DNA of 41,875 nt from SIAJ01 sp035258765 (lineage in GTDB: Bacteria > Planctomycetota > Planctomycetia > Gemmatales > Gemmataceae): the NCBI GenBank assembly GCA_035258765.1, contig DATFWZ010000089.1, positions 1 through 41,875 of the forward strand, written 5' to 3'. This document shows positions 8,621-17,263 of the stretch, in pieces. The notes below the pieces were generated by a model that did not search any database, was not told where the DNA came from, and worked only from the letters and a program-made list of their open reading frames with translations. The stretch's first letter is position 1. Each line of letters opens with the position of its first letter. The position numbers were made by a program, and so were the translations under genes.

Positions 8621-9618
8621 CCGGTCATCCGTGGTCCCTTGTACTCGATGAGCCGGCCGCGGCGGCCGACGATCCGGTTTCGCCAGTACATCATTTGTCC
8701 GACGACCTGAGGAAACTTGGACAGCACGCAGTAGAACGCGAACTGCCGGGCGGTGCGGGTATCGTCACCGGCTCGCCGCCGATTCCTTCGGACTCTCCAG
8801 AAGAGCACGGGATACCCCAGCAGAAGCACCAGGCTGATCGCCCAGGTCAGCGCGGCGGGGAGGATTGCGAGGACGGGTACCACGAGGCCCCAAAACCAGT
8901 TGCTCCGTGTCTCCCGCTTCCAGATGCCGAACGGGCTTTTCGCGTGCACCCGTGAAACTTCGGCGAAGGCATGGCCGGCCCGGACGTTCCGCTTCCACCA
9001 CTGGCCAAACCTGGTCATCGCCGCATCGTGTTGGGTCATCTCGGCCGCAATACGCACGACCCTCCCGCCGTTCGCCCGGAGCCGGACGCACAGCTCCGGT
9101 TCCTCGCCGGCGATCAGGTCTGGGCGGTAGCCGCCGACAGCCTTGACGGCCGAGACTCGCATGAGCGCGTCGCCGCCGCAGGCCAAGGCCTCGCCCGCGG
9201 GCGTATCCCATTCGAGGTCGCACAGGCGGTTGTAGAGACTCGCCTCCCGATTCCGCTCTCGCCGCCGGCCGCAGACGACGACCGTCTCCGAATTTTGGTC
9301 GAGCATCTTGGATGCTGTTTCCCACCAGCCCGGATCGACTTCGCAGTCGCCGTCCACGAATTGCACGTACTCGATCGACGGTGCGAGGTCCATCAGGCGG
9401 TCAAGACCGGCGTTCCGCGCCCGGGCGGCGGTGAATGGGATCGACAGGTCCAATGCGACGACATCGGCCCCGAGAGTCCGCGCCAATTCGCGGCTGCCGT
9501 CGGTCGAGCCGGAGTCGACGTAGACTGTCGGGCGCTCGGCCGGGGAGAGCGATTCCAGACAGCGCCGTAGGCGCTCGCCCTCGTTGCGACCAATCGCCAC
9601 CACGCCGACCCGGGCCAC
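8617..9618 (-). CDS. Glycosyltransferase family 2
   Basis: GT-A fold glycosyltransferase. Residues near the N-terminus read 'GVVAIGRNEGERLRRCLESL' and 'VYVDSGSTDGS'. The metal-binding DxD region is 'FVDGDCEVDPGW', and an acceptor region holds 'GGYRPDLIAGEEPEL'. A hydrophobic hairpin near the C-terminus ('VPVLAILPAALTWAISLVLLLG') suggests membrane attachment. I start at the GTG at 9618 because GGAAGGGAG lies 6 nt upstream; the ATG at 9657 has no such site. It is the first gene of the GT2-GT4-PHP operon and diverges from the Wzy-like gene, which suggests both arms belong to one polysaccharide pathway. Confidence 0.92.
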   Translation of the reverse strand: MARVGVVAIGRNEGERLRRCLESLSPAERPTVYVDSGSTDGSRELARTLGADVVALDLSIPFTAARARNAGLDRLMDLAPSIEYVQFVDGDCEVDPGWWETASKMLDQNSETVVVCGRRRERNREASLYNRLCDLEWDTPAGEALACGGDALMRVSAVKAVGGYRPDLIAGEEPELCVRLRANGGRVVRIAAEMTQHDAAMTRFGQWWKRNVRAGHAFAEVSRVHAKSPFGIWKRETRSNWFWGLVVPVLAILPAALTWAISLVLLLGYPVLFWRVRRNRRRAGDDTRTARQFAFYCVLSKFPQVVGQMMYWRNRIVGRRGRLIEYKGPRMTG

Positions 9619-9754
9619 GACTGGCTCCCTTCCGTGGGCAATAGGCTGTTGTAGCATGGTTGGGGAAGGCGCACAGTCCGGGCGGTGTTAGAATTCGCCG
9701 TTCCGTGGAAGTTGCCTGGACCGAGCACGAACCCCGTTCGAAAGGAATTCGCGG

Positions 9755-11113
9755 ATGATTGAGCCCCTCGGGTGGGCGGCGTTCGGGCTCGGCTTGATAG
9801 GCACGTGGGTGCTCATGGCCGACCGCGGGTTCCGCGACGGCATGCGGCTCGCCTGGTTCGTCGCCACGCTCGCGGTCCCGGCGTGGTTCACGGTCACGTT
9901 CCGTTCCATCACACTGGACGCGATCACCGGGGTCATCTCAGCAACCGCCTTGGCCCTCTTATTTCGCCCGTTCGAAGGGGCCCGCACCCGCTGGGTGTTG
10001 AGTGACGTGCTGGTGGGTGGCATCGTGCTCGCCGGCATCGTCTCTGACGCGGTGAACCGCATTCTCATCCCCGGGACGATCTTCGAGCTCATCCGATCGT
10101 GGGTGCTGCCGTATCTCGTCGGGAGACTGTTCCTCACGTCGTGGGACCAGATGCGGCGTACGCTTCCGGTCCTCGTCGTGCTGGCCGCCGCGTTGTCGAT
10201 CTACGCGATTGTCGAGTCGTTCTCGCACACGAATGTGCTGGCGGTGGCGACCGGAAAGAAGTGGGAGCTGTTGGAGAGCTCGGAGGGTTACCGGTGGGGG
10301 CTCAAGCGGGCCCAGGCGATCACGAACCATCCGATCTATTTCGGCCTGCTCATGGCCCTGACTCTCCCGTGGCTCCTGACGGCTTCTCGTCAGGCCGCGC
10401 GCGGCGACGGCCCCCGATGGTGGGTTGCCGTCCCGGCTCTGGCGACGGCGGGCGCCTTCGTGACCGTTTCGCGATCGGCCCAACTGGCGATCGTGCTTGT
10501 CTTCGCCGCCGACCAGTTCTTCCGCCGGCCGAACTACCGCGCACCGATGCTGTTTCTTGCCCTCGCCGGCGGACTGGCGTTCCTCGTCTTCCGCGTCGAG
10601 GTCCTCGACCTGCTCGGGATGTATGCGGGTGAACACGCAATCGGGCAAGACAAGGTGCGGATCTATGGGGTCGAATACGACTACTCCGGGACGCGGCACC
10701 GCGACCTTTTGTTGCTGGCCTACGAGGAGGCCATCGACCGCGCCGGCTGGTTCGGGTATGGGTCCTCGGTCCCGGACATGCCCCGCGACCCGAACATGGA
10801 CGTCCGGTTCCTGTCCATCGACGACCACTACCTGATCCAGCACTTGCGTTACGGTTACCTGGGCACGGTCGCCTTCCTGGCGTTCGCCGCGGCCGGGGCG
10901 TGGAACCTGGCCCGCGAGGCGCTGGCTCGCGACGGCCCGCTGTCGGACCTGGCCGCGGGGCTTTTTGGCGCTTTTGTCGCGGTGACGCTCATGGTCCGCG
11001 GGGTGGCGCTGTCATTCGATTTTGGGGCCACCTGGCTCTTCGTCGCCGGCCTGGCGGCGACCATGCGGGCCCGGCGCATCCCGTCGGCCGCAGCGGCGCG
11101 AAAACCGGATTGA
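9755..11113 (+). CDS. O-antigen ligase / Wzy polymerase-like membrane protein
   Basis: Integral membrane protein of 452 residues with about ten to twelve hydrophobic segments. The large periplasmic loop between late segments ('GVEYDYSGTRHRDLLLLAYEEAIDRAGWFGYG') and a short 'TVSRSAQLAIVLVF' segment match the Wzy_C/O-antigen ligase pattern. This family joins polysaccharide repeat units or ligates them to an acceptor on the outer face of the inner membrane. An AAAGGAA site precedes the ATG. It diverges from the GT2 operon and is followed 94-100 bp later by a flippase-like gene, the combination expected for a Wzx/Wzy pathway. Polymerase versus ligase cannot be decided. Confidence 0.82.
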   Translation: MIEPLGWAAFGLGLIGTWVLMADRGFRDGMRLAWFVATLAVPAWFTVTFRSITLDAITGVISATALALLFRPFEGARTRWVLSDVLVGGIVLAGIVSDAVNRILIPGTIFELIRSWVLPYLVGRLFLTSWDQMRRTLPVLVVLAAALSIYAIVESFSHTNVLAVATGKKWELLESSEGYRWGLKRAQAITNHPIYFGLLMALTLPWLLTASRQAARGDGPRWWVAVPALATAGAFVTVSRSAQLAIVLVFAADQFFRRPNYRAPMLFLALAGGLAFLVFRVEVLDLLGMYAGEHAIGQDKVRIYGVEYDYSGTRHRDLLLLAYEEAIDRAGWFGYGSSVPDMPRDPNMDVRFLSIDDHYLIQHLRYGYLGTVAFLAFAAAGAWNLAREALARDGPLSDLAAGLFGAFVAVTLMVRGVALSFDFGATWLFVAGLAATMRARRIPSAAAARKPD

Positions 11114-11213
11114 ATCGCTCTCGGTCCGGGACTTCCGCGGTCAGCGCCCCTAACATGACCTCTCGCCCTCGCCGGGTCCGGAGTGCCCGGCGGTTCGCCC
11201 GCCAGGAGTGGTG

Positions 11214-12554
11214 GTGATTCCCGTCATGCCCCGGGTGCTGGCCGCGGGCCGGCGGTTCGTCCGCGGCCTGTCCTCCGACGCGCGGGCCGGCCTGTTCGGG
11301 CTCGGCTGGTCGTACCTCACCCACGGCCTGCAGATCGTCATCCGGTTCGCCAGCAGCCTCATCCTCACCCGGCTGCTAATGCCGGAGGCATACGGCATCT
11401 TCGGCCCGGCCCTGGCCGTCATGTTCTTCCTTGAGTTCCTGTCCGACATCGGGTTGCGCCCAGCCGTCGTGCGCTCGCCGCACGGGGAGGACCCCGCCTT
11501 CCTCGGCACCGCGTGGTCTGTGGTCATGGTCCGGGCGGGACTTCTGTCTGTTCTCGCACTTACGCTAGCCTGGTTGCTGCCGCCGTTCTACGACCTGCCG
11601 CTACTTGGTTGGGTCCTGTTGGCGCTGGCCGGCCGGCCGATCGTGATCGCGTTGCAGAACCCGACGCTTTACGTCCTGTTCCGTCGGCTCGACTACCGCA
11701 CGCCGTTCTTCCTCGACATCCTTCAATCGCTATTCGCAGTCCCACTGACGATCCTGTTGGCCTGGCAGCTCGGGAACGTCTGGGCGCTCGTCCTGGGCCT
11801 GCTGTTCGGAGACGTCGCCCGGTTGCTGTTGTCACACATCTTGTGCCCGCCGGCCCCGCGACTGTCCTGGCACAAGCCGGCCGTGCGGGAACTCTCGCAT
11901 TTCGGCATCTCGATCTTCCTGAACACACTGTTCTATGGGGCGTGGATCTACTTCGACCGACTGGCCGGGCCGAAGTTCCTCTCCCCGGACTTGATTGGCC
12001 TGTACATCACGGCCTGGGGCCTGGCGGAAGGGCTCGACAACCTGATCGGCCGCGGGAGCGAGGTGTTTTATGCGATGCTGTCGCGGAAGCCGGAAGAGGA
12101 GCGGCAGGCGTTCTTCCGGCGAATGGCGACGCGCGTCGCCTTGTACCTGATCCCCGGAGTGGCCGTGGCCGCACTGGCGGCCCCATGGGCCTTCCGGCTG
12201 CTCTACCCGATCAAGTTTCACGGGGCCGCGGTACTGCTCGGCCTCCTGACCGCCCGGCTGATCATGCGCGGGACGAGTCACTTGCAGTTCATGTACCTGA
12301 TGATGCGCGGGGAGGTGTACCTCGCGACGCGGGCCTATGTCGTTTCACTCGTGATCCTCGTCGCGGCGTTCGTCCCGCTCGTGCGCGAGTTCGGGGTGCT
12401 CGGGATTGCGCTGTCAAGTGTCCTCGCCATGACAACATTTGCCCTCGCCCAGACGGTGCAGATGGTGCGTCGGGGCGAGACGAGCCCGTGGCCCGCATTT
12501 TTGGGACTCGCCTGGACTGGCGCGGCCGTTGCCGCGGTGCTGGCGACCAACTGA
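11214..12554 (+). CDS. Wzx-like polysaccharide flippase (MOP superfamily)
   Basis: Membrane protein of about 446 residues with twelve or so hydrophobic segments, opening with the conserved 'SYLTHGLQIVIRFASSLILTRLL' and 'PEAYGIFGPALAVMFFLEFLSDIGL'. This is the usual first part of the Polysacc_synt flippases that move lipid-linked sugars across the membrane. Three consecutive GTG codons (11208, 11211, 11214) and an ATG at 11226 are possible starts. I favour 11214, 5 nt after AGGAG. It lies downstream of, and in the same direction as, the Wzy-like gene. The 3' end is 15 bp from the convergent gene at 12570. Confidence 0.87.
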   Translation: MIPVMPRVLAAGRRFVRGLSSDARAGLFGLGWSYLTHGLQIVIRFASSLILTRLLMPEAYGIFGPALAVMFFLEFLSDIGLRPAVVRSPHGEDPAFLGTAWSVVMVRAGLLSVLALTLAWLLPPFYDLPLLGWVLLALAGRPIVIALQNPTLYVLFRRLDYRTPFFLDILQSLFAVPLTILLAWQLGNVWALVLGLLFGDVARLLLSHILCPPAPRLSWHKPAVRELSHFGISIFLNTLFYGAWIYFDRLAGPKFLSPDLIGLYITAWGLAEGLDNLIGRGSEVFYAMLSRKPEEERQAFFRRMATRVALYLIPGVAVAALAAPWAFRLLYPIKFHGAAVLLGLLTARLIMRGTSHLQFMYLMMRGEVYLATRAYVVSLVILVAAFVPLVREFGVLGIALSSVLAMTTFALAQTVQMVRRGETSPWPAFLGLAWTGAAVAAVLATN

Positions 12555-12569
12555 TCCGGGCGCGGGTTA

Positions 12570-13304
12570 CTACTTCCCGCCCTTCGGCACCGTGATGATC
12601 AGCTCGTCAATGACCTTCTTGCTCCCCTCCGGGCGGTCCTTGGCGTGCTTCTGGACCAGCTCGACCAGCTTCGGGTGCTGCTGCAGGTTCGACCCGAGGG
12701 ACCACTTGGCCGCACGATTCAAGACCTCGTTTTCCTTCGCCGCCTGAACGTCGAAGACGTCGAGGATCCGCGACACAGGGGCATACTCGCCGGTCACAAA
12801 GAAATTCGCCCACAACAGGTCGAGGTCCTTTGGCGTTGTCGCCGGGCGGTCGCGGACGTGCTGCCGCTTCGGGTCCTCCAGGTGTTTCTTCAGTGCCTCG
12901 AGATCGGCCTTGTGGTCGGCGAACTTCTTGTCTGCGATCCAGGCGTCCACCTGCTTGACCGTCTCCTTGTCGCCGCAGTTGCCGAGGGCCCGGATGATGA
13001 CTTTGCGGCCGGCCGGGGCGGCGTCGGCAAAGGCGGCCTCGTACTCGCGAACCACCTCCGGCTTGCCGGTCGCGATGTCGCCGAGCTGAGCGCCGATCAG
13101 CGTCAGCACGTGTTCGTTCTTCACGAAAAAGGCGTGCTCCAGGTTCTCCTTCTTGAGGAGCTCCTTCAGCATCTTCGGGCCGACGTTGGGATCCGGATCG
13201 GTGTAGTAGTACGTGGCGACGTGCGAGTAAGTCTTGACGAATGGCGGCAGGTCTGGTGGCTGGGCGACAAGGACCGCGAGGAGAACGGTGCAACTCCAGG
13301 TCAT
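12570..13304 (-). CDS. Secreted protein of unknown function
   Basis: A protein of 244 residues with a short hydrophobic N-terminus ('MTWSCTVLLAVLVAQPPDLPP'), probably a signal peptide. The rest is charged and largely helical with many Lys/Glu, including 'KMLKELLKKENLEHAFF', 'VIIRALGNCGDKETVKQVDAWI' and 'VLNRAAKWSLGSNLQQHPKLVELVQKHA'. The helix-pair spacing suggests HEAT-like repeats, but I cannot name a family. It is followed upstream on the same strand by another secreted protein with similar features (13549-14781); the two may be functionally related, though 244 bp and a hairpin separate them. Confidence 0.8.
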   Translation of the reverse strand: MTWSCTVLLAVLVAQPPDLPPFVKTYSHVATYYYTDPDPNVGPKMLKELLKKENLEHAFFVKNEHVLTLIGAQLGDIATGKPEVVREYEAAFADAAPAGRKVIIRALGNCGDKETVKQVDAWIADKKFADHKADLEALKKHLEDPKRQHVRDRPATTPKDLDLLWANFFVTGEYAPVSRILDVFDVQAAKENEVLNRAAKWSLGSNLQQHPKLVELVQKHAKDRPEGSKKVIDELIITVPKGGK

Positions 13305-13494
13305 GGTTAGGCTCCGGGGAGAGGGCCGGGGGAGGGGGTGCCTGTCGGTCCGCGAGTGCGTACCGGCGCTTGACTTTCATGACGAGACGTGCCGGGGGAT
13401 GGATTGAGTCTTGTGACAAACGTTGACCACAGTGGCGAGCGGCCATTTTGGGCGTGTCACTGCAAAGCTGCGAGGAGACGTCAGTGGAAATGAA

Positions 13495-13528
13495 GCGGCC
13501 CGCGCCGGACTGAGCCGGCGCGGGCCGC
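13495..13528 (-). terminator. Strong GC hairpin, likely terminator of the 13549-14781 gene
   Basis: Perfect 14-bp stem (13495-13508 with 13515-13528) around a 6-nt loop, starting 20 bp after the stop of the minus-strand gene and followed in that direction by TTCATTT. Its placement fits a terminator. Confidence 0.7.
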
Positions 13529-13548
13529 GTTGGTTGCTTGCGGGACGT

Positions 13549-14781
13549 CTAGTCCTTCTTGACCCCGTCCTTCTGATCCCCCTTGCCCGGCTCCGGTTTC
13601 TTCGGCTCTTCCTTCTTTGGCTCCGACTTGGCGTCCGCCGCCCATTTCTCGAACGCCTTCTTCCGGTCCTCGTCTCCTCCGAACCCGAGGAGTCCGTAAT
13701 TGATCGGCTGGCCCGCGTAAACTTGCCAGGCCGTGAACCCGTAGTCCTTCGGGTTCTTCCCGTTGAGGTGGATCGTCATGGCCAGGGCCACGTCCTTCAC
13801 CTTGATCGTCCCCTGCCGCCCGCGGCCGATGAACCCCTGTTGAACCACGGTGTCGTCCTTCAGGTACGGCTCGAACACCTTCACGTGCTCCCGGCCGCCG
13901 ATCGTCCCGAGGCAGCACATGGCATTGGCCTTGGTGTACATCTGCGTGGCCTTGCCCTCCTTGATCGCCTTCGCCAGCACCTCCGCCGACCCCGGGATCT
14001 TGTACTGGCAGAGTACCCACGAGCACTGGTTGAGCGTGTTGTCGTCCATCCGGGCGTCGAGGTAGTGGAAGAAGATCTTCCGGTGCGCAGTCCCGTTGGT
14101 CGCGTCTCGGAGTGGGTTGATAAAGGCCGGCTGCGTGTAGAGGTTGGACAGCATCCAGTCCGGCTGGGACGGCTTGTAGGCCGGTTGCGACTCCGCGAAC
14201 ATAAGGACGCACACCTCGGCCCCGTTCAGCGCCCCGGGCGAATATCCGCCGCGAAACCCGCCGCCGAACGCATTCCCGTACAGGGCCTGGTATATCTCCA
14301 TGACCCGCAATGAAATCCGCTCGGCCAACCGGTCCGGCTCCTCCTCGACCGCCTCAAGCAGGGCGCCGTTGGTCTTGATCATCTCGGCGTAGAGCTTGCG
14401 GTCATTGGCGGTCGAGCCAATCTTGTCGCGGTACGTCTTCCAGAGCGGCAGGTCGTGGTCAAGGTTGCCGTCGGTGTCCTTGAGGAACCGATCGACGCGG
14501 AACGCGAGGTCAAGCGCCAGGGCCTGCGGGAGCAATTGCGTACACCGATCCGAGACTTCGGTGTCGGCGCTCTTCTTTCCCTCGCTGAGCGCGTCCTTGG
14601 CCGCCCGACCCATCTTGACGAGTTCTGCCGCGGCCTTCTCCCGCTCACGGTACTTTTTGCTACCGAGTTGCTCGACAAGCTCCTTGGCCTTGCGATACTC
14701 CGGGGAGTCCTTAGGGACTGGCGGGGCGGCCAGAGCCACCCCCGCGGCCACGGCGGCAGCGAGCGAAAGCATGTGTTTCAT
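13549..14781 (-). CDS. Secreted helical-repeat protein of unknown function
   Basis: A protein of 410 residues with a clear signal peptide ('MKHMLSLAAAVAAGVALAAPPVP'). A following segment, 'KAKELVEQLGSKKYREREKAAAELVKMG', is typical of the short HEAT-like unit found at the N-terminus of many planctomycete secreted proteins. The body is mixed, and the tail is Lys/Pro/Glu-rich ('EPKKEEPKKPEPGKGDQKD'). The ATG at 14781 is chosen because it begins the signal peptide; the frame is open to 14886 with no signal-like sequence. The function is unknown. The charged C-terminal tail may contact the wall or outer membrane. Confidence 0.85.
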   Translation of the reverse strand: MKHMLSLAAAVAAGVALAAPPVPKDSPEYRKAKELVEQLGSKKYREREKAAAELVKMGRAAKDALSEGKKSADTEVSDRCTQLLPQALALDLAFRVDRFLKDTDGNLDHDLPLWKTYRDKIGSTANDRKLYAEMIKTNGALLEAVEEEPDRLAERISLRVMEIYQALYGNAFGGGFRGGYSPGALNGAEVCVLMFAESQPAYKPSQPDWMLSNLYTQPAFINPLRDATNGTAHRKIFFHYLDARMDDNTLNQCSWVLCQYKIPGSAEVLAKAIKEGKATQMYTKANAMCCLGTIGGREHVKVFEPYLKDDTVVQQGFIGRGRQGTIKVKDVALAMTIHLNGKNPKDYGFTAWQVYAGQPINYGLLGFGGDEDRKKAFEKWAADAKSEPKKEEPKKPEPGKGDQKDGVKKD

Positions 14782-15044
14782 GGCGTGGCTCGGATGTTCG
14801 GACAAGGCGCGTACGGACATTCTAGCCGAAGAATGGTGGGCAGGGCGTGCAGAAGGGCGGTGATGACGGATGTTACAGCCGTGCAATCCGTAAGCGCGGA
14901 GGCGGCATGATGAGCCGTCAGTGTCTCAAGGACTGGCGGGTTGTGTGTTACTATCGCCTGAGCGGCAGCCGCAGCCGGGGGCATTCCAATCGAACGCCCG
15001 CCCGGCAGCACGCTTCGCTCCGCGGCGAGACAAGAGAAATCCGG

Positions 15045-15302
15045 TCAACAGCCGAGGGGTTCTCGGTAGTCGGCTTCGGGACCGGTCGCGTTGCTGTTCA
15101 CTCGGGACGCTTGACGAGCCAGCAGGTCGCCAGCGGCACCGGCAAGAGCCCCGGAAAGACTGGCTGCAGCGGCCACAAAAGCGCCGCAAAAAAGCCCGTC
15201 TTCCGTTCGAATCGACCCGGGGGCGATCGCCTCGCCGCCAAGGATACCGGCGACGAACCCACACCCAAAACCAACACCCGCGCAAACAAGTGTCCTATCC
15301 AT
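15045..15302 (-). CDS. Glycine-rich membrane mini-protein, copy A
   Basis: A protein of 85 residues with two hydrophobic, Gly/Ala-rich segments ('LVCAGVGFGCGFVAGILGG' and 'GAFVAAAASLSGALAGAAG') and a polar tail ending 'ARQASRVNSNATGPEADYREP'. It is clearly paralogous to the gene at 15558-15800: the two share 'GFG.GF..G.LGGEAI.PG', 'ARQASR' and 'GPE.DYREP'. GGGAG precedes the ATG. The two genes point away from each other and the DNA similarity continues about 45 bp upstream of both ATGs, so they are an inverted duplication. The glycine spacing is that of glycine-zipper membrane hairpins. The function is unknown. Confidence 0.6.
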   Translation of the reverse strand: MDRTLVCAGVGFGCGFVAGILGGEAIAPGSIRTEDGLFCGAFVAAAASLSGALAGAAGDLLARQASRVNSNATGPEADYREPLGC

Positions 15303-15557
15303 ATCCGGCTCCCGGTCGCCGAGCTTGCAGTCGAAGTGTCATCGGTCGGTCGGTCCGCCACTTTAGGTACGTCGAAAATTTGGAGTTGTTCGCGGTCCGG
15401 TCGCGAGCGCGCGAATCCAGCCTATTGCCATTGAAGTGCGGCTATTGCGGCCGGCCGTTCTGTTGTAAAGGCGCCGCCTACGAAGTTGCTCCGCGGTTGC
15501 GTCCGGCTGCCCGACTGCCGACAATGCGCCGGTAAGCTCGGCGACCTGGAGAGGGAA
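15303..15557. other. Shared upstream region of the divergent mini-protein pair
   Basis: A 255-bp non-coding spacer. The 40-50 bp next to each ATG are similar between the two arms, including a shared AAGCTCGGCGACC in each; the centre, about 15350-15500, is unrelated between arms. No promoter was assigned. Confidence 0.5.
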
Positions 15558-15800
15558 ATGGTCCGAATCCTTGTTGGCGTGGGAATTGGCTTCGGGTCTG
15601 GGTTTTTCGGCGGTGTCCTCGGTGGCGAGGCGATCACCCCAGGGTTGGGGGGTCGACTTGGCATTTTGGTGGGCGTTGCCGGTGGTATTGGCGGGGGCAT
15701 CGCCGGTGCTATGGCCGAGCTCTTCGCCCGCCAAGCGTCCCGAGCGAGCTGCGATGCGCCCGGACCCGAGACGGACTACCGGGAACCGCCAGGCGCTTAG
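15558..15800 (+). CDS. Glycine-rich membrane mini-protein, copy B
   Basis: A protein of 80 residues, paralogue of the 15045-15302 product. It begins 'MVRILVGVGIGFGSGFFGGV', continues with a second Gly-rich hydrophobic segment ('GILVGVAGGIGGGIAGAM') and ends 'FARQASRASCDAPGPETDYREPPGA'. The ATG at 15558 follows GGAGAGGGAA, a good ribosome-binding site; the frame is open to 15486 without one. Compared with copy A it lacks a few residues between the two hydrophobic segments. Likely a small inner-membrane protein with two glycine-packed helices. No named family is recognised; toxin, pore or phage-lysis roles are possible but unsupported. Confidence 0.65.
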   Translation: MVRILVGVGIGFGSGFFGGVLGGEAITPGLGGRLGILVGVAGGIGGGIAGAMAELFARQASRASCDAPGPETDYREPPGA

Positions 15801-15854
15801 CCCGACTTTCGCTGTCTTCCTGAAGGGGACTGCGAGCACGAGTGGCGAATTCGA

Positions 15855-16820
15855 TCAAGACGAAGCCGTCGCCCCATTTCGCGAAAAATCATTTCCATTC
15901 GCCATTCGGCCGCCGATCGATTCGTAGTACGCGGCCAACTCCTGCTGCGCCTCGGCCGCGGTCAGGATCCCCGTCCGGACTAGCTGATTAGCGAGGAATT
16001 CGGGCGGACCTTGCCGGCAGGCGATCAAAGTCCAGAGCTGGTTGGGCTGAAGGCCGCCGGGACCGACGGCGACCTCCTCGAACGTCTTGCCCCCGCGCCG
16101 CTGCGCCTGCGCCAGGCGGACCGCGTCCGGCCGCGACACCCAGCCGAGCCGGCGGGCCACGCGTAACAGGCACGGTCTCGGGGCGCGCCAGTCGTCAGCC
16201 GCGGCGAGCTTCCGGGCCGTCACTCGGTTCCGCCGTACGAGGTACGTTCGGAATGTCTGCTCGCGCACGGTATCGAGCACCTTGCGTTCGGATTCGCCGA
16301 CCAGCGATCGGGAAATGACGCGACACTTGCCCGCTCGCTTCGCGTCCGTCATGGCCACATCGGCTGCGCCCGCCAGGGCGTCGGCCGTCACCGGCGCGAC
16401 CCACGGCAGGGCCACCGCGGACCCGACAGACGACCCGATCCGGCACGGCTGGCCGACGAACTTGAACGGCAGGTCGTTCAGCGCCCGGACCAGGCGCTCC
16501 CCGACCACGCGGGCGCCCTCCTCGGTCGTTTCGGGCAGGAGGACTCCGAACTCGTCACCGCCGACCCGAGCGACCACGTCGTGGGCCCGGACGCGCGACC
16601 GAATCTGCGAAGCGACTTCGCGCAAGACCGCGTCCCCGACGGCCCGGCCGAGTCGCTCGTTGACGTTCGCAAACGCGTCGAGATCGAGAAACAGAAGGCC
16701 AACGCTCGCATACGTTCGCCGGGCACGACGGAGGGCGGCCTCGGCGGCCACCATCAATTGCGCCCGGCTCGCTGGCTGGTCGGTCGGGGGGCCGACGTCG
16801 TGCATCGAGTTCATTGCCAT
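15855..16820 (-). CDS. GGDEF-domain diguanylate cyclase with C-terminal helical repeats
   Basis: About 321 residues. The N-terminal GGDEF domain makes cyclic di-GMP. It carries the intact signature 'RVGGDEFGVLLPE' and, five residues before it, 'RAHD', which matches the RxxD product-inhibition site. 'GLLFLDLDAFANVNERLGRAVGD' is the usual metal-binding start. The C-terminal ~120 residues read 'RLGWVSRPDAVRLAQAQRRGGKTFEEVAV' and 'NQLVRTGILTAAEAQQELAAYY', resembling the short repeats of the GspE/MshE N-terminal domain, some of which bind cyclic di-GMP; that link is inference. ATGs at 16820, 16814 and 16805 are possible. The one at 16814 overlaps the upstream stop (ATGA), so the two genes are coupled. 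Confidence 0.85.
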   Translation of the reverse strand: MAMNSMHDVGPPTDQPASRAQLMVAAEAALRRARRTYASVGLLFLDLDAFANVNERLGRAVGDAVLREVASQIRSRVRAHDVVARVGGDEFGVLLPETTEEGARVVGERLVRALNDLPFKFVGQPCRIGSSVGSAVALPWVAPVTADALAGAADVAMTDAKRAGKCRVISRSLVGESERKVLDTVREQTFRTYLVRRNRVTARKLAAADDWRAPRPCLLRVARRLGWVSRPDAVRLAQAQRRGGKTFEEVAVGPGGLQPNQLWTLIACRQGPPEFLANQLVRTGILTAAEAQQELAAYYESIGGRMANGNDFSRNGATASS

Positions 16821-17155
16821 CGGTCGGAGGAAGCGGCCCGTCGCGCGACACTGCGGACGGCCGGAAGAAACTGAGCGGCCACCGCCGGGTCGGCGGCCAG
16901 ATCGTTGAGAAATCGGTCGAGCTCGCGCGCCGCGCCGGACAGCTCGCCGGCGGCAATAGCCCGGCACGCCAGGTCAATAGCCGCTAGCGCCGTGTGGTCG
17001 ATCGGGTGAACAATCGTCACGTCGCGGAGACCGCTCAGGCGGCCGCTTAGCCGGATGGCCTCGGCGACCACATACAGTTCTTTTGTCCAGCCCGCCCTCA
17101 ACGCGCACGAGTCGGGCGGGGCGACGGCCACAGCCGTTGAGCGAGTGGATAACAT
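16811..17155 (-). CDS. Small protein coupled to the GGDEF gene
   Basis: A protein of 114 residues, largely helical, with no signal peptide or recognised domain. It contains 'TKELYVVAEAIRLSGRLSGLRDVTIVHPIDHTALAAIDLACRAIAAG' and ends in an Ala/Arg-rich helix. The stop overlaps the GGDEF start, so the two are likely co-translated and this could be a partner or regulator of the cyclase. The ATG at 17155 is used; the frame is open to 17329, but the extra residues are basic and unlikely to be coding. No function assigned. Confidence 0.55.
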   Translation of the reverse strand: MLSTRSTAVAVAPPDSCALRAGWTKELYVVAEAIRLSGRLSGLRDVTIVHPIDHTALAAIDLACRAIAAGELSGAARELDRFLNDLAADPAVAAQFLPAVRSVARRAASSDRWQ

Positions 17156-17263
17156 GGTCCGGCCTGGGCGCGGGGTCGGAACGAGCGCGACTGGTGCTGC
17201 GAGCTCTACCCGAAGAATTGCACGGCAACGGAAAAGATGAACGGCCAAAACGGCCGGGTTATT

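Noticed and set aside
14847..15839. Frames antisense to the mini-protein pair (plus 14847-15434 and minus 15363-15839), which also resemble each other
   Set aside because: Similarity is expected from the duplicated DNA; only the sense frames have ribosome-binding sites, hydrophobic segments and matching ends.
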